Part shown: piece by piece, positions 63,893 to 64,000 of the stretch
Numbering within the stretch: the stretch's first letter is position 1
Layout: every line of letters starts with the position of its first letter
Source of the DNA: Paenibacillus sp. GSMTC-2017
Lineage (GTDB): Bacteria > Bacillota > Bacilli > Paenibacillales > Paenibacillaceae
Direction of reading: 5' to 3'
DNA: 64,000 nucleotides
Assembly: GCF_016019935.1 (NCBI RefSeq)
Contig: NZ_JAECMT010000002.1
Coordinates: 434,001-498,000, forward strand
The notes under the pieces: generated by a model
Told to the model about the DNA's origin: nothing
Databases searched by the model: none
Seen by the model: only the letters and a program-made list of their open reading frames with translations
Position numbers and translations under genes: made by a program

Positions 63893-63941
63893 TCGTTATG
63901 ATTACGTTTAGAATTATACGGTGGATATTAGCCTCTGTCAA
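63893..63941 (-). promoter_or_regulatory. Consensus sigma-A promoter with Zur box for the zinc operon
   Basis: TTGACA (63941-63936), 17 bases, TATAAT (63918-63913): a full consensus match on the minus strand. Just after it TCGTTATGATTACGT (63893-63907 on plus) matches the Zur operator TCGTAATNATTACGA in 12 of 14 defined positions and covers the expected transcription start. 63942-64000 shows no further feature. Confidence 0.75.
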
Positions 63942-64000
63942 TATACAAATCAAATAGGAGAACGATGACCTTTTTGATATAGCTAAGCATGCTACTACTA

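Overview
The window looks like a continuous piece of chromosome from an endospore-forming Bacillota of the Paenibacillaceae type (Paenibacillus, Cohnella and relatives). This rests on gene content and order: the spoIIA-sigF and spoVA genes, spo0A-spoIVB-recN-argR, the whole spoIIIA operon, accBC-asp23-nusB-folD-xseAB-ispA-dxs-tlyA, and efp-pepQ-aroQ-yqhR-yqhQ-mntR. All are collinear with the Bacillus subtilis chromosome but read mostly from the minus strand. I saw no rRNA, tRNA, CRISPR array, prophage or insertion sequence. Nothing was computed with tools; promoter, operator and terminator calls were read by eye.

Layout. 1-4.5 kb: start of spoVA, then sigF-spoIIAB-spoIIAA-dacF, with a sigma-H-type promoter before spoIIAA and a sigma-G/F-type promoter before spoVAA. 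4.6-9.5 kb: nucleoside salvage (pdp, purine nucleoside phosphorylase, deoB) with a small Spo0E-like gene inside it, then xerD and yqzK. 9.6-14.4 kb: ald, fur, spoIIM, nudF, a plus-strand mciZ homologue behind a sigma-E-type promoter, a PepT-like peptidase and a 32-residue Prli42-like membrane peptide. 14.4-20.5 kb: branched-chain 2-oxoacid dehydrogenase operon (lpdV-bkdAA-bkdAB-bkdB) ending in lipB, with divergent yqzF.

20.6-31.1 kb is the one accessory region, set between yqzF and spo0A. It holds a 54-codon orphan gene, a beta-propeller lipoprotein, an ECF-sigma-like protein fused to a large extra domain, an ABC transporter with a DUF4097 protein, an AgrC/AgrA-like two-component pair, a VanZ-RDD fusion, and a secreted protein made of exact 36-residue repeats. 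A pair of 9-bp direct repeats, 21 bp apart and next to a candidate promoter in front of the ABC operon, looks like a binding site for the neighbouring LytTR regulator. That would make this a self-contained sense-and-respond module.

31.3-52.7 kb: spo0A (three TGTCGAA-type 0A boxes), spoIVB, recN, argR, an unknown membrane-anchored protein, the isoprenoid/one-carbon/DNA-repair block, asp23-amaP, accBC and spoIIIAA-AH. 52.8-59.7 kb: yqhV, divergent comB (2-phosphosulfolactate phosphatase), lysC, efp, pepQ, aroQ, yqhR and plus-strand yqhQ. 59.8-64 kb: mntR, then a zinc-uptake operon (znuA-znuC-znuB-ccdA) behind a consensus sigma-A promoter with a near-consensus Zur box and an internal hairpin that could set the binding protein above its transporter.
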